In this document: one piece after another, positions 34,618 through 44,285 of the stretch
How the letters are laid out: every line of letters starts with the position of its first letter
Numbering within the stretch: position 1 is the stretch's first letter
Source: Bacteriovorax sp. PP10
GTDB lineage: Bacteria; Bdellovibrionota; Bacteriovoracia; Bacteriovoracales; Bacteriovoracaceae
DNA: 64,000 nt
Reading direction: 5' to 3'
Assembly: GCF_035013165.1 (NCBI RefSeq)
Contig: NZ_JAYGJQ010000001.1
Coordinates: forward strand, 744,001 to 808,000
Translations under genes and position numbers: made by a program
Notes under the pieces: model-generated
Told to the model about the DNA's origin: nothing
The model's input: only the letters and a program-made list of their open reading frames with translations
The model's database searches: none

Positions 34618-35226
34618 CTAAAAACTTTCTTGCATTCTTTTTTCTACAGATTCCTTAACTTGTTTAATCATCCCAGGATCACCTGACATTTCTTTTTCAA
34701 GCATCGTCATCATGTTTTGTTGTAGTTTATCAAGATTCTTTCTTGGAACTGATAAAACGATAAAACATTTGTATGGATTTGTTTCTTCACCTTCAACTTT
34801 AAACCAAGTTTTGTCGATCATTTCTGCACCAACAATCATGTTCTTGCTTTGAGTTTCAATCATCTTGTTGAATTCTGTACTTGTGTTGGTAACGGCCATT
34901 GCACCAGCTTGCTTAACAACATCACTTACTTGTTCAGAAACTTCAGCAGAAGCTCTTGTGCGTGCCATATTGTAGCAGTTTGGAACTAGGTCAGCTTTCA
35001 TCACAGAAGCTTGAGTCACGAAGTATGCATTTTTTGGAGCATCTTTATCATCGTTATAGTGGTCTCTTAGTTTTTCAATTTTGTATCCACCATCCATCGT
35101 CCAGAATGGTCTAGAAGACTCACCAGAAGATGTTAGTTGAAGTTCTTTACCATCGTATTTTTTTTGAGCAGATGAGCATGATGCTAATACAAGCAATCCT
35201 GCTACTAGTAGGAACTTAGAGTTCAT
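34618..35226 (-). CDS. LPP20-like lipoprotein
   Basis: The 202-residue protein has a lipobox VLASC (Cys17) and a mature part of the LPP20 sort: SSRPFWTMDGG, a region with ARTRASAEVSEQVSDVVKQ, and YKCFIVLSVPRKNLDKLQQ. LPP20 family lipoproteins occur in the envelope and often near LpoB or CsgG-like genes. It converges on the COG3014-like gene. Function is unknown; a role in envelope homeostasis with its neighbours is likely. Confidence 0.72.
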   Translation of the reverse strand: MNSKFLLVAGLLVLASCSSAQKKYDGKELQLTSSGESSRPFWTMDGGYKIEKLRDHYNDDKDAPKNAYFVTQASVMKADLVPNCYNMARTRASAEVSEQVSDVVKQAGAMAVTNTSTEFNKMIETQSKNMIVGAEMIDKTWFKVEGEETNPYKCFIVLSVPRKNLDKLQQNMMTMLEKEMSGDPGMIKQVKESVEKRMQESF

Positions 35227-35408
35227 AAGGTTTCTCCTTTAATTAGTAATCACTAAGGGTATTCAACTATGAATCCAGAGAAAAATAAACTCAATTTTCA
35301 TATTAAGAAACACTATTTATGTGTCAAATAAATGGCGTTGCATAAGAGTTGAAGTATTCGGGAAACAAAACTATGCTAGGGATAATCTATTAATGATGAG
35401 AGGGAAGT

Positions 35409-36428
35409 ATGAAATTAACGACTGGACTATGTTCTCTGATATTCGCTTTCGCAGCAATTAATGCTTATGCCGGCGACTGTGACCGTGACGAATTGATGAA
35501 AGGTTATACGCCTTCATCAAATACAATTTTTGGTATTGGTCTTAGTACTGATAAAGATAAATTAAAAGGCAAGGACGAAGCTAAGCAACGTGCTTATCAG
35601 GATATCGTTTCCCAATTACGTGCGAACGTTGAATCATCAATGACATTAGATGAAACAGATAAGTCGACGGCCTACAAAGGTATCGTCAACGTATCAACTA
35701 ATGTTGATAAAATAATTGGGGTTAAATTTTTCAAAGAAGCAAAAGACTTACACAATACAACTTGTATGGCATACACATTTGATGTGGCAACGGCCTATAC
35801 AGATGCTGTTGGATTCATGAAAGTTTTAGATAAAAAACTTGAAGACGTCATGAGCGCTCAAAAGAAAAAAGACTATGTCGAAGTTGTAAGACGCTACGAT
35901 ATTGCTAAGAAAGACCTGGAGGCCAATGAATCAGCTATTCTTCGCGCAGATATGTACAAAACATATTTGAAAAAAGAAGGAGCTTCTTGGTGGGAAAAAT
36001 TTAAAACGGCAGAAGTTGATTTAGATAAAACTTACGACGAAGCAAAACGCAGTATCGTTTTCTATATCGATGAATTCCCTAAATATGATGAAGTGGCCCT
36101 TGATGCTGAAACAATGTTAGGCGGAAGAGGCTTCACTGCTCAAGTTGGTGGAACAAAACCAAAAGCAGGGATTGAAATTGTTTTTAAAGAAGCTGGTCTT
36201 CCGAGAAAAACAAAAAGTGCACTAGGTTACACGATTGTTTATAAATTTGGTGTGATCGTAAAAGATATTGCGACAGGAAGAGTTCTTGGATCAAACAAGG
36301 GAGCAACTGTACAAGGTTTCTCTACTGAGGAAAGTGAAGATGATGCTCTGGCATCGGCTTCAAAACAAATGAGTCTAAATGTTATGGATGCTGTTAAGTC
36401 GGCCATCCCAGGTTTAATCCAGGATTAA
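35409..36428 (+). CDS. Exported LPP20-like protein
   Basis: The 339-residue protein has a signal peptide ending NAYA and a first domain with FGIGLSTDKDKLKGKDEAKQ then RAYQDIVSQLRANVESSMT, as in LPP20-type proteins. A helical central part follows, then a C-terminal domain (KTKSALGYTIVYKFGVIVKDIATGR). It is five bases upstream of the next gene, with which it forms an operon. It resembles the LPP20-like product at 34618-35226 only in general pattern. Confidence 0.72.
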   Translation: MKLTTGLCSLIFAFAAINAYAGDCDRDELMKGYTPSSNTIFGIGLSTDKDKLKGKDEAKQRAYQDIVSQLRANVESSMTLDETDKSTAYKGIVNVSTNVDKIIGVKFFKEAKDLHNTTCMAYTFDVATAYTDAVGFMKVLDKKLEDVMSAQKKKDYVEVVRRYDIAKKDLEANESAILRADMYKTYLKKEGASWWEKFKTAEVDLDKTYDEAKRSIVFYIDEFPKYDEVALDAETMLGGRGFTAQVGGTKPKAGIEIVFKEAGLPRKTKSALGYTIVYKFGVIVKDIATGRVLGSNKGATVQGFSTEESEDDALASASKQMSLNVMDAVKSAIPGLIQD

Positions 36429-36432
36429 GAAA

Positions 36433-37311
36433 ATGAAAAAAATATTATTACTAGCATTATTTGTTTCTTTAAATATACAGGCCCAGACAATGGAATCGCA
36501 TATTAACGATTCGGTAAAACCATTGGGGAAAATGCTGGAAGGGAAAAAAGGTAAAGTCGTTTTAGGAACATTCCAAAGTTCAAAATCAACTGATACTTGT
36601 AATCCAAGCAAGGCCGTTAACTCAAAAATTAGCGCAGCTCTAGCGCGTGCTAATGTAAAAACGACTCTTGCAAGTCGCGCAGTAGGAATGGATGCTGAAC
36701 AAGCTGAGATTTCTCGCGTAACAAAATTATCAGGTGGATCTTATATCGTTCTAGGAACATATGAGTTAAACGGATTAAAGTTTAAAATTGATTGTGCTCT
36801 TTATGATCACAATGGTGCAAGCGTTGGTGCATGTGATGACGTTGCTCCTATAACTGTTTCGGCAGAAACCGCTGAATCAATTAATTGCCCAAAAGTAGAA
36901 ACTCCAGTTGTTGCCGTACCAGCTAAAACTGAAGCTGAAACTGATGACAGCAATGATCCACAAGTTAAAAAGATCGATGACTATATCTGTTCAGTGATTC
37001 ATAGAGAGTATGATCTTAAAAGACTTGTGATGAGTCTTTATGAACAAAAACTCTATACTCTTGAAGAACTTAAAGGTGTGAAAGCTAAAGCTGCTACAGA
37101 CGCTCTGGATGTTCGTAAAGATTACTGTGTGACTCTTGGAAACTTTGTGACTTGTACAGATTACTGGAAAGGATCTGGAGCTCAGGTTTTCCTAGGTGAT
37201 ACAACTGCTCTTGGTGCTTCGAAAATTTTGGGATGGAAACATCCGAATAAAGCTCAGGTTAAAAATGCAGTAAGATGCTTGAAGAAAGATGACAATTGGT
37301 GGAATCCATAA
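36433..37311 (+). CDS. Exported CsgG/FlgO-like protein with Cys-rich C-terminal domain
   Basis: The 292-residue protein has a signal peptide ending IQAQ. The first half resembles the CsgG/FlgO/LpoB fold (KGKVVLGTFQSSKST, SGGSYIVLGTYELNGL). A Val/Ala/Pro-rich linker (about 155-180) leads to a C-terminal helical domain with Cys pairs (DYICSVIHREYDL, DYCVTLGNFVTCTDYW, AVRCLKKDD). The combination is not one I recognise. It is the last gene before a strong terminator, operonic with the LPP20-like gene. Confidence 0.7.
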   Translation: MKKILLLALFVSLNIQAQTMESHINDSVKPLGKMLEGKKGKVVLGTFQSSKSTDTCNPSKAVNSKISAALARANVKTTLASRAVGMDAEQAEISRVTKLSGGSYIVLGTYELNGLKFKIDCALYDHNGASVGACDDVAPITVSAETAESINCPKVETPVVAVPAKTEAETDDSNDPQVKKIDDYICSVIHREYDLKRLVMSLYEQKLYTLEELKGVKAKAATDALDVRKDYCVTLGNFVTCTDYWKGSGAQVFLGDTTALGASKILGWKHPNKAQVKNAVRCLKKDDNWWNP

Positions 37312-37322
37312 AGAAATAAAAA

Positions 37323-37348
37323 AGGGAGCTAAGAGCTCCCTTTTTTTT
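37323..37348. terminator. Bidirectional intrinsic terminator
   Basis: AGGGAGCT-AAG-AGCTCCC stem flanked by an A-run and eight T's, between convergent genes. Confidence 0.93.
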
Positions 37349-37350
37349 GA

Positions 37351-38559
37351 TTAATTTTTCTTAAGTAATTCGAAACCTTTTAAAAACGAAACCATTTCCT
37401 GAGCAGCGTTTGTTGGATTTGGTTTAATATCAACTTTCAGTCTGCAAGTTCCACCTTTTGGGCCATCTCCAAAACGCTTTTCTTTACAAACAACTAAAGC
37501 ATTACAAGTCTTGAAGTTACAGTTTAACTCTGGCCCTGGGTGAGATTGATAAACTAAGTCACCACGAGCGATAGCGGCGTTAATTCCCGCCACACAAGTA
37601 TCAAATTTTGTTTTGTCTTTATAAGTTGTACAGATGTAATCCATTGCCACAGCTTTAAAGTCTTCTACTGATGAATCAACATTGATTGATTTAACAGAAG
37701 GGAAAGATAGAAGTGAAAGTGCCATTGCTTTTTCACAGCGTCCGTCAGTATTTTCAAAGTTACAGAAAAATTTATAGAAGTTTAATCCTTCTTTGAACGA
37801 TCCCCAGTAAGAACCGTAACTGTGTTGAGAAGGCTTCATTCTCCAGCAAAGACCAAGCGAGCAAGCAGCATCTTCACCAAATGTAGCAGGATTGATTGTG
37901 ACGTAATTTTCTTTCGTCCAGTCTGCTTCTTTGTACCATTGTGAGTCTGATTCAATTCTCTCAAATAGAGTTCCAGTTAAAGACCCTGAAACCGGTATTT
38001 CTAAATATTTTGAAAGATCCGGTGCAATTGAAAAACCACTGTTACATCCATTAAGAGTCATGTAAGCACCTGGAAGGAAATTTCCTTTCAGTGATCTTAG
38101 TTTTTTCTCGTAAGCATCCGGTGTTAAGGCAGCGTTTGATTTCCCAAGCTTTAGTGCCCATGGAGAAGAGTGTCCATAGTAATCAAGACTGGCAATTTTT
38201 GTGTAGTTTCTTAGTTCTGGAATGAAAACTTCCGGAGTGAAAGAATCATTAATAATTTTAACAACTGGAATATTGAAATCAGCAAAAACTTTATCATCAT
38301 CAGCTCCTCTTACTTCAGGAGAACTCATAATAACGACTTGATGATCAGGCCAAAGTTGTTTGTATTTTTCAGCGCGGATAACTCCAGACTGGAAAAACTG
38401 GTTTGAATCTTCTTTAACAGCTGATCCAACAACGATGATGTGAGTGATTCTTGTAGTATCCAGCATTGAATCTTTATAAAGACCAATACGAGTAACGCCT
38501 TGGTAGGCCTGTGCCGAAAAGGCCATAAATGTCATGGCAAGGATTGATAATAAACGCAT
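37351..38559 (-). CDS. Secreted protein with caspase/gingipain-like His-Cys dyad
   Basis: The 402-residue protein has a signal peptide ending AQA. Its first 200 residues show an alpha-beta layout with a predicted His130 in DYYGHSSP and Cys172 in MTLNGCNSGF, about 40 residues apart and each at the end of a beta-strand. That is the arrangement of clan CD cysteine peptidases (caspases, gingipains, CHAT). A Cys-rich second half (eight or more Cys) follows. The dyad is what I see; peptidase activity is inferred, and the protein could be a non-catalytic relative. It is monocistronic. Confidence 0.7.
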   Translation of the reverse strand: MRLLSILAMTFMAFSAQAYQGVTRIGLYKDSMLDTTRITHIIVVGSAVKEDSNQFFQSGVIRAEKYKQLWPDHQVVIMSSPEVRGADDDKVFADFNIPVVKIINDSFTPEVFIPELRNYTKIASLDYYGHSSPWALKLGKSNAALTPDAYEKKLRSLKGNFLPGAYMTLNGCNSGFSIAPDLSKYLEIPVSGSLTGTLFERIESDSQWYKEADWTKENYVTINPATFGEDAACSLGLCWRMKPSQHSYGSYWGSFKEGLNFYKFFCNFENTDGRCEKAMALSLLSFPSVKSINVDSSVEDFKAVAMDYICTTYKDKTKFDTCVAGINAAIARGDLVYQSHPGPELNCNFKTCNALVVCKEKRFGDGPKGGTCRLKVDIKPNPTNAAQEMVSFLKGFELLKKN

Positions 38560-38658
38560 TTTTATGCCCCTAATAGTGTGTATTAGAGGTCAAGTCTCAA
38601 ATAAAAATATTGACGTCAATTAGACCGGTAAAAAGTTCATGGTAAACTGTTGGATCTT

Positions 38659-39009
38659 TTAGTTTTCTTCAGCTTCGAGTTTAGAAACATCTATCGCTTT
38701 TGCTTCATTGACGATTTTCACTAGTAGATACTCAGGGATAGACCCTGGTTGATCTAGGATGATTGTGCGCTCTTTTAAGATGACTAATGTAGGGATAGAG
38801 CGAATCTGGAAGTCTTCTCCAAGAACAAGTTCAATCTCAGTGTTAACTTTTCCAAAAAAGATATCAGGATTTTTTTTTGCAACACTTTCGAAAATTGGTC
38901 CAAAGACTTTACATGGTTCACACCATGAGGCCCAGAAATCTAAAACGACTAATTCGTTTTTTTCTAAAATTTCATCGATATTTTGTGCAGTGACTATTTT
39001 TGAACCCAT
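38659..39009 (-). CDS. trxA: Thioredoxin
   Basis: The 116-residue protein is a classic thioredoxin: LDFWASWCEPCKVFGPIFE with Cys30 and Cys33, and the cis-Pro in RSIPTLVILK. The active site is CEPC rather than the usual CGPC, which can change the redox potential. It has no signal peptide, so it is cytoplasmic. It is likely one of several thioredoxins. The C-terminal extension SKLEAEEN is acidic. Confidence 0.92.
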   Translation of the reverse strand: MGSKIVTAQNIDEILEKNELVVLDFWASWCEPCKVFGPIFESVAKKNPDIFFGKVNTEIELVLGEDFQIRSIPTLVILKERTIILDQPGSIPEYLLVKIVNEAKAIDVSKLEAEEN

Positions 39010-39158
39010 AAATTATTCCAGGTGAATGTTGATTATATATTAATGGAAGCTAAAGACTATTGATAGCTGTCAAAGATTTGTCGCTTATATTTTAATAGGC
39101 ATATTCAAAATTCTATTTCAGACTTATTCAGAGTTAACCATAAATCAAAGGATGATCT

Positions 39159-39623
39159 ATGAAGTATTTAATTGCATTAACTGCCGCACTAATCTCAATC
39201 AATACCTATGCAGGTGATTGCCCGGAACTGGAAGGGCGTTACCCAAAATGTAAATCTGAAATTAGAGATATTCGTGGAGAGTATATTGTTGAACAATATC
39301 TAAAAGACGATGTGATGTTTTATCAGATCTATTACAATGATGATGAAACAAATGAAAGCCGCACAGATGCTATCCGCACTGATGGAAAATTAGAATCAAG
39401 AAAGGAAAGACTTCCTCGCGTTGGTATTAAAGTGAGAATTGACTCTCGCTCTAGATGTGTTCCAGGTGCAGTCGTCTCAGATGCAGATGTTTTCTTCTTA
39501 GGAAAACAAGTGGGGACATTTAAAACGAAAATTTATGTAGAAGATGGAACGCTTTACTCAAATCTTGATGGCCAGTACTTAGGAAAACCATTGAGCAAAC
39601 GTATCGTCTGCACACAAGAATAA
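39159..39623 (+). CDS. Small exported hypothetical protein
   Basis: The 154-residue protein has a signal peptide ending NTYA, an aaaggat ribosome site and a mature part with Cys in GDCPELEGRYPKC and at the C-terminus (RIVCTQE), probably forming disulfides. Strand-rich, charged. No family is recognised. It is alone between a leftward thioredoxin and a leftward kinase gene. Confidence 0.7.
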   Translation: MKYLIALTAALISINTYAGDCPELEGRYPKCKSEIRDIRGEYIVEQYLKDDVMFYQIYYNDDETNESRTDAIRTDGKLESRKERLPRVGIKVRIDSRSRCVPGAVVSDADVFFLGKQVGTFKTKIYVEDGTLYSNLDGQYLGKPLSKRIVCTQE

Positions 39624-39676
39624 ATTATTGGCCTGGTTTTCATTTTTGCGATTGGAAATCAGGTCAGTCATAAAAC

Positions 39677-41695
39677 TTATAAACCTGTTGGTAAGCAGAC
39701 TTTGAAAGTTGAGCCGATATTTAAGTCACTTTCAACTTCAATTGTGCCCTGATGAGCGTCGATGATTTGTTTTGTTATATACAATCCAAGCCCTAGTCCG
39801 CTGATATTTGTGCTTGAGATAGCTCTTTCAAATCTTTCAAAGATTTTGCCCTGCATTTCTTTGGCAATTCCCAACCCCTGATCTTTAACAATGATAATGG
39901 CCTTACCTGGGGTACTTGTGACTGTTACTTCAACCGGATTATTAGATCCGTATTTAATGGCATTTGATAAAAGATTAATAAAGACCTGTTCGATTCTATA
40001 ACGATCACAGAAGCTGATGACATTCTCCTGCAGGTTTTGTTTGAATTCTGTTTTGGCGTATTTTGCTTCTTCAGCGTAACGATCCATAATTTCTTTAACC
40101 ATGAGACTCAGATCTACTTTCTCAAACTTGTAAGTCAGTTTTCCGGTTTCAATTCTTGTTACATCCAGAAGATCTTCAATTAAGACTGTGAGGCGATCAA
40201 TTTGTTTGGTTGAACTTGTTAAGGCCTTAAGTAATTTTTCAGGTGGCGGTGCTTGATTCTTCTCAATGTTAATTCCTCTTAACATCATTTGGAGCTGCAT
40301 TTTTAAAGAAGTAATCGGTGTCTTTAATTCATGAGAAGCAATAGAGACGAACTCATCACGCGCACGGATCGCCGATTGAGCAGCACTGTAAAGTAGAGCA
40401 TTTTCAATTGCGATTCCAGCTCTTCTTCCAAAGTCTTCTGCTAAAGCTAAATCCAGTGCAGAGAAATTAGGTTTGGAAGTACCTGCGATAAAAGATAAGG
40501 AGCCTCGGACTTTTCCACGCGCCTTAATGGGAACAATCATGCTTGAGTTCGCACCAAGTTCTAAAAGAAGTTCCAGCTGGCGTTTATCTTTTATCATGGC
40601 CTTCAGTTCAGAATTACTAATTTGATAATTATAAAAAGATGAATCTCCATTGACTGAATTCACTCTTTGATCAGGCAGATAATTGGCCATGTACTCTTCA
40701 AGTAGAGGTGTTTTCTTTTTATCAGCATGAGCTCCGGCCGCTCTTTCAAATTGGCCTTCGTCGTTGATCATCGAAATAGTACACCAGTCACCAAGGGCCG
40801 TGACAGCAAGATTGGCGATCATGTTTAATGTTTCTTTGTAGTCGAGTGTAGTAGATAAGAGCGTACTAACTTTTGCCAGAAAGATATCTTTAGCGGTGGC
40901 AATTTCACGTTCTTTTAATGCCGCTTCTTCCTTAATCATCCTCATCATTTCTTCTTCTGCATTTTTTTTGTCAGTGATATCTTCAGAAACGCCGAGCAGA
41001 TATTGAGGATTTCCATCTTTTGCGAAGAGAGGAATTTTTTTTGTATGAAGAACTCGAGTGCCGTGATGCTTGGTTTGAATAAGTTCTTCTTTAGTATCGA
41101 CAACATGTTTCCCGGCAATTACATCTTTATCAACCTGTGTAAAATGTTCTGCCTGCTCTTTTGGAAAAAAATCAAAGTCAGATTTGCCGATCAGTTCAGA
41201 ACGATCAAACCCCAAGAGTTCTTCACCTGCTTTATTTAAATGTGTGAAGCGAAGATCCTTCGCATCTTTTACAAAAACAGTCATGGGAATGTGATCAAGT
41301 AATGAATCTAAGTATTCCGTTGATTTTTCCAGTTCTTCAGAATGCTCTGAAGCAACGATATATTTAGAAAGGATTTTTCCCATCATAAAGCTGATTGAGA
41401 GACCCATAAGTGTGAAAATAGAAATTTCAATGAAAGAAGCATAAGAGAGGATTTTAAAACTATAAATTGGTGGGATGAGAAAAAAAATGGAGAGAAAGAC
41501 GCAGAGAAAAGTCGCAACGTACCCATAACGGGCACCACCAAACCAGGCCGTTGCAAAAATGGCCGGATAGAAAAAAAGCCATTCACGGCTATTATTCAAA
41601 AACTCTAAAGAAATTTGAAGAAATAAGGCCAGGGATGGCAATGCCAAGGCCAGCATTAGACCTCTAAAAATCTTATTAGAAAGTAAGGTTTTCAT
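39677..41695 (-). CDS. Membrane sensor histidine kinase with DUF4118-like, PAS and GAF domains
   Basis: The 672-residue protein has four N-terminal membrane helices of the KdpD/DUF4118 type (residues 10-110), a PAS domain (about 125-245), a GAF domain (about 270-435), a HisKA domain with His455 in SIASHELKTPITSLK, and an ATPase domain with NLLSNAIKYG, DQGLGI and GLGLGLY. It autophosphorylates and passes the phosphate to an unknown regulator. No response regulator is adjacent. The signal sensed is unknown. Confidence 0.92.
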   Translation of the reverse strand: MKTLLSNKIFRGLMLALALPSLALFLQISLEFLNNSREWLFFYPAIFATAWFGGARYGYVATFLCVFLSIFFLIPPIYSFKILSYASFIEISIFTLMGLSISFMMGKILSKYIVASEHSEELEKSTEYLDSLLDHIPMTVFVKDAKDLRFTHLNKAGEELLGFDRSELIGKSDFDFFPKEQAEHFTQVDKDVIAGKHVVDTKEELIQTKHHGTRVLHTKKIPLFAKDGNPQYLLGVSEDITDKKNAEEEMMRMIKEEAALKEREIATAKDIFLAKVSTLLSTTLDYKETLNMIANLAVTALGDWCTISMINDEGQFERAAGAHADKKKTPLLEEYMANYLPDQRVNSVNGDSSFYNYQISNSELKAMIKDKRQLELLLELGANSSMIVPIKARGKVRGSLSFIAGTSKPNFSALDLALAEDFGRRAGIAIENALLYSAAQSAIRARDEFVSIASHELKTPITSLKMQLQMMLRGINIEKNQAPPPEKLLKALTSSTKQIDRLTVLIEDLLDVTRIETGKLTYKFEKVDLSLMVKEIMDRYAEEAKYAKTEFKQNLQENVISFCDRYRIEQVFINLLSNAIKYGSNNPVEVTVTSTPGKAIIIVKDQGLGIAKEMQGKIFERFERAISSTNISGLGLGLYITKQIIDAHQGTIEVESDLNIGSTFKVCLPTGL

Positions 41696-41878
41696 CGTCT
41701 CCTAAAGCTAACTCCCTCTATGCAGAGTAGCTCTAATTAGTTCTTATTGACAACAAAAGAGACCCGATGACTCGTGGCGCACCATTGATTGTTCATAAAT
41801 AAAATATTGTTAAAAAGGACTAAACAAAATCTTTAGTTTGGTAATAGAATTAGTGGGGTAGTGACATGAGAAGTTAAG

Positions 41879-43597
41879 ATGCATCCTTTGAATACATTCC
41901 CCATTTTAAAGATTTGGAAAAATATTTCTATTTCTAAAAAACTATACTTCGTTGTCGGGGCCATGGCCTTGTTAATTATTATTGAATTGCTCACGCTAAG
42001 ATTTGCGATGTCTAGTTTGTCTGCCTTACGTGCTTTTGTTGGTGGAGAGGCCAGTTGGTCCAAGGCACAAAAAAATGCAGTCTACCGTTTTCAGCGCTAT
42101 GTGATGACAAAAGATGAATGGGATTATTTAGCATTCGGAGAAGCTTTAAAAATTCCTGATGGTGATCGCAGGGCAAGAGTTGAATTGCAAAAAACGTCAC
42201 CGGATATGCAAGCTGTTAGAGAAGGTTTTATTCAAGGGCATGTGCATCCTGCAGATATTGAATCAATCGTAAATCTTCTAAGAAGATTTTATTGGGTTAG
42301 CTACATCCAGGAAGCTGTCGCAGCGTGGAGTGAGGGCGATCGACTTTTAATAGAACTTAGAGAAGTTGTTTGGAGTTATCGCAAGGCCGTACAGGATGGT
42401 GTGGCCGATACTCCAGGAATGGAGGCACATCTGGATCGTGTTATTGAAATAAATAATGAGCTCACCAGAGTTGAAGAAATTTTTTCTCGTGTTTTAGGTG
42501 AAGGTTCACGCTGGCTTGAAAGCATTGTGTTTGTGACTCTATTTATTTTAGTTATTACTGTGGAGAGTATTGGATTAACACTAACTTTTTTTACCAGTAG
42601 ATCTATTTCACGAGGACTTTTTGGATTAAATAAACTTACTGAAGAATTTTCTCATGGAAATTTCGATCGGCGTTTAAATATAAATACTGGAGATGAAATA
42701 GGTCAGCTTACACAATCAATTAATACGATGGGAGATATGCTTCAGAAGTCATATCAGGATTTACAGCAGTCGCATAAGGAGCTGGAGATTAAAGTACAGC
42801 AGAGGACTGCAGAGCTTGCTGAGATTGCAAATCAAAATAGTGAACTCTATCAAGAAGCAAAAAATGCCGTTCGTATGCGTGATGATTTTCTTTCAATTGC
42901 TTCGCATGAACTTCGAACTCCATTAACTGCACTAAATTTGCAATTTTATTTATTAGAAAGAGTGACAGAGGATGACGAAAAAACAATAGACTTTGACCAA
43001 ATGAAAAAAATTATAATTCGTGCGAGTCTATTAACTAAAAAGCTATCCACACTGCAAGAAGTGTTAATGGATCTTGCACAATTACGACTTGGTAAACTAG
43101 AAATTAAGAGAGAAATGTGTGACATCATTCCGATTGTTACAGATTGTGTTTCTCAATTAAATTCAGTTGCTACACGTGGTGGTTCTGAAATTACATTTGA
43201 ATCAGAAAGTAGTTCAATCATTGGCAATGTTGATTGTATACGAGTAGGGCAAGTCGTAACGAATTTACTTTCTAATGCAATAAAATATGGTGAAGGAAAA
43301 GCGGTTCAAATAAAAGTGTTTCAAAAAAATGAATTTGCAATAGTTGAAGTTAGTGACAATGGACAAGGAATTCCATTTAATAAACAAGATCAAATTTTCG
43401 ATAGGTTTGAGAGAGTAAATGAGGATCCTGCAGTCTCAGGATTAGGTTTAGGTTTATATATCTCTAAACAAATTGTTGAAGCACACCGAGGAAGTATTTC
43501 AGTTGAAAGTAATGCTGGAAAAGGAACAAAATTTATAGCAACATTTTTTCTTGAGAAAGAAGTCACGTTGACAACAAATGGTTTTGCGGTAGGATAA
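41879..43597 (+). CDS. Membrane sensor histidine kinase with HAMP domain
   Basis: The 572-residue protein has membrane helices at about 23-45 and 214-238 enclosing a helical periplasmic domain, a HAMP linker (SISRGLFGLNKLTEEFSHGN, about 241-292), a coiled coil, a HisKA domain with His343 in SIASHELRTPLTALN and an ATPase domain (NLLSNAIKYG, DNGQGI, GLGLGLY). Its kinase half resembles the leftward kinase at 39677-41695. The XRE-family regulator gene follows after eight bases, so it may be in the same operon. There is no receiver protein nearby. Confidence 0.92.
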   Translation: MHPLNTFPILKIWKNISISKKLYFVVGAMALLIIIELLTLRFAMSSLSALRAFVGGEASWSKAQKNAVYRFQRYVMTKDEWDYLAFGEALKIPDGDRRARVELQKTSPDMQAVREGFIQGHVHPADIESIVNLLRRFYWVSYIQEAVAAWSEGDRLLIELREVVWSYRKAVQDGVADTPGMEAHLDRVIEINNELTRVEEIFSRVLGEGSRWLESIVFVTLFILVITVESIGLTLTFFTSRSISRGLFGLNKLTEEFSHGNFDRRLNINTGDEIGQLTQSINTMGDMLQKSYQDLQQSHKELEIKVQQRTAELAEIANQNSELYQEAKNAVRMRDDFLSIASHELRTPLTALNLQFYLLERVTEDDEKTIDFDQMKKIIIRASLLTKKLSTLQEVLMDLAQLRLGKLEIKREMCDIIPIVTDCVSQLNSVATRGGSEITFESESSSIIGNVDCIRVGQVVTNLLSNAIKYGEGKAVQIKVFQKNEFAIVEVSDNGQGIPFNKQDQIFDRFERVNEDPAVSGLGLGLYISKQIVEAHRGSISVESNAGKGTKFIATFFLEKEVTLTTNGFAVG

Positions 43598-43605
43598 TTT
43601 TACAT

Positions 43606-43923
43606 ATGATCGCTAAAAAGAAAAAAACAAAAAAGAATCCTAAACAAATGCGTGAAACTCTTGGGAGTTTTATTCGCAAAATGAGACTTGAAAAAGAATT
43701 TTCTCAAGCAGAGCTTGCAGCGAATTTAGGTTACACAAGTCCACAATTTATTTCTGATTGGGAAAGAGGAATCTCTAGTCCACCAGTAAAAAAATTGCAT
43801 GAACTTTCACTTCTTTTACAAGTTAAAGTTGATGTGCTTTTTGATTTGTTGGTAACACTTGCAACAGAGCAACTGGTAGAAAATCTTTCTAAAGAATTTA
43901 AACAAATAAAAAAAAGTTCTTAG
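43606..43923 (+). CDS. XRE-family DNA-binding regulator
   Basis: The 105-residue protein has a basic N-terminus (KKKKTKKNPKQ) and an XRE/Cro-type helix-turn-helix at about 17-72 (IRKMRLEKEFSQAELAANLG, then SPQFISDWERGISSPPVKKL). It follows the sensor kinase gene by eight bases, suggesting co-expression. The 3' end overlaps the convergent DUF1634 gene by four bases. Targets are unknown. Confidence 0.88.
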   Translation: MIAKKKKTKKNPKQMRETLGSFIRKMRLEKEFSQAELAANLGYTSPQFISDWERGISSPPVKKLHELSLLLQVKVDVLFDLLVTLATEQLVENLSKEFKQIKKSS

Positions 43924-44285
43924 AGTTCAATTCCTAAAGAGAAGCTCACAATAAGAGCGATAAGAACAAAACTTGCAATTCCAGCAAGCACATATTCTTT
44001 TTGTTTTACGAATAAAAACGCTGTTAGAAAAACGCGTGTAATAGGTAATGCAATCAGGATGACTAATCCTAAATAAGCAATCAATTCAGACCACTGATTA
44101 TTTTCAAAAGCGATTCTTAATGTTTCGCCTAATGAAACAGCATTGTATGTTTTTAAGAGTTCAAAAGAATGTTCTTGAAAAACCAGCTGTGAAATCCATC
44201 CAATCAGCATGAATACGCCTGCAACGATAACACCCAGGCGAAGAAATTTAGAAATTTTTAATTCTAATGATTCTAACTCATCCAT
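43920..44285 (-). CDS. DUF1634 membrane protein
   Basis: The 121-residue protein has three membrane helices (about 14-34, 64-84, 96-117) and the GVIVAGVFMLIGW start of the DUF1634 family. Such proteins are typically encoded next to a TauE/SafE permease, as here (one-base overlap). Presumed partner subunit of that transporter, in the inner membrane. Confidence 0.85.
   Translation of the reverse strand: MDELESLELKISKFLRLGVIVAGVFMLIGWISQLVFQEHSFELLKTYNAVSLGETLRIAFENNQWSELIAYLGLVILIALPITRVFLTAFLFVKQKEYVLAGIASFVLIALIVSFSLGIEL

Noticed and set aside
39624-39676. Hairpin terminator between 39623 and 39677
   Set aside because: GGCCTG and CAGGTC arms are imperfect and there is no T-run.
43606-43923. 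Toxin-antitoxin pair with the XRE regulator
   Set aside because: No toxin-like partner; the neighbour is a sensor kinase.
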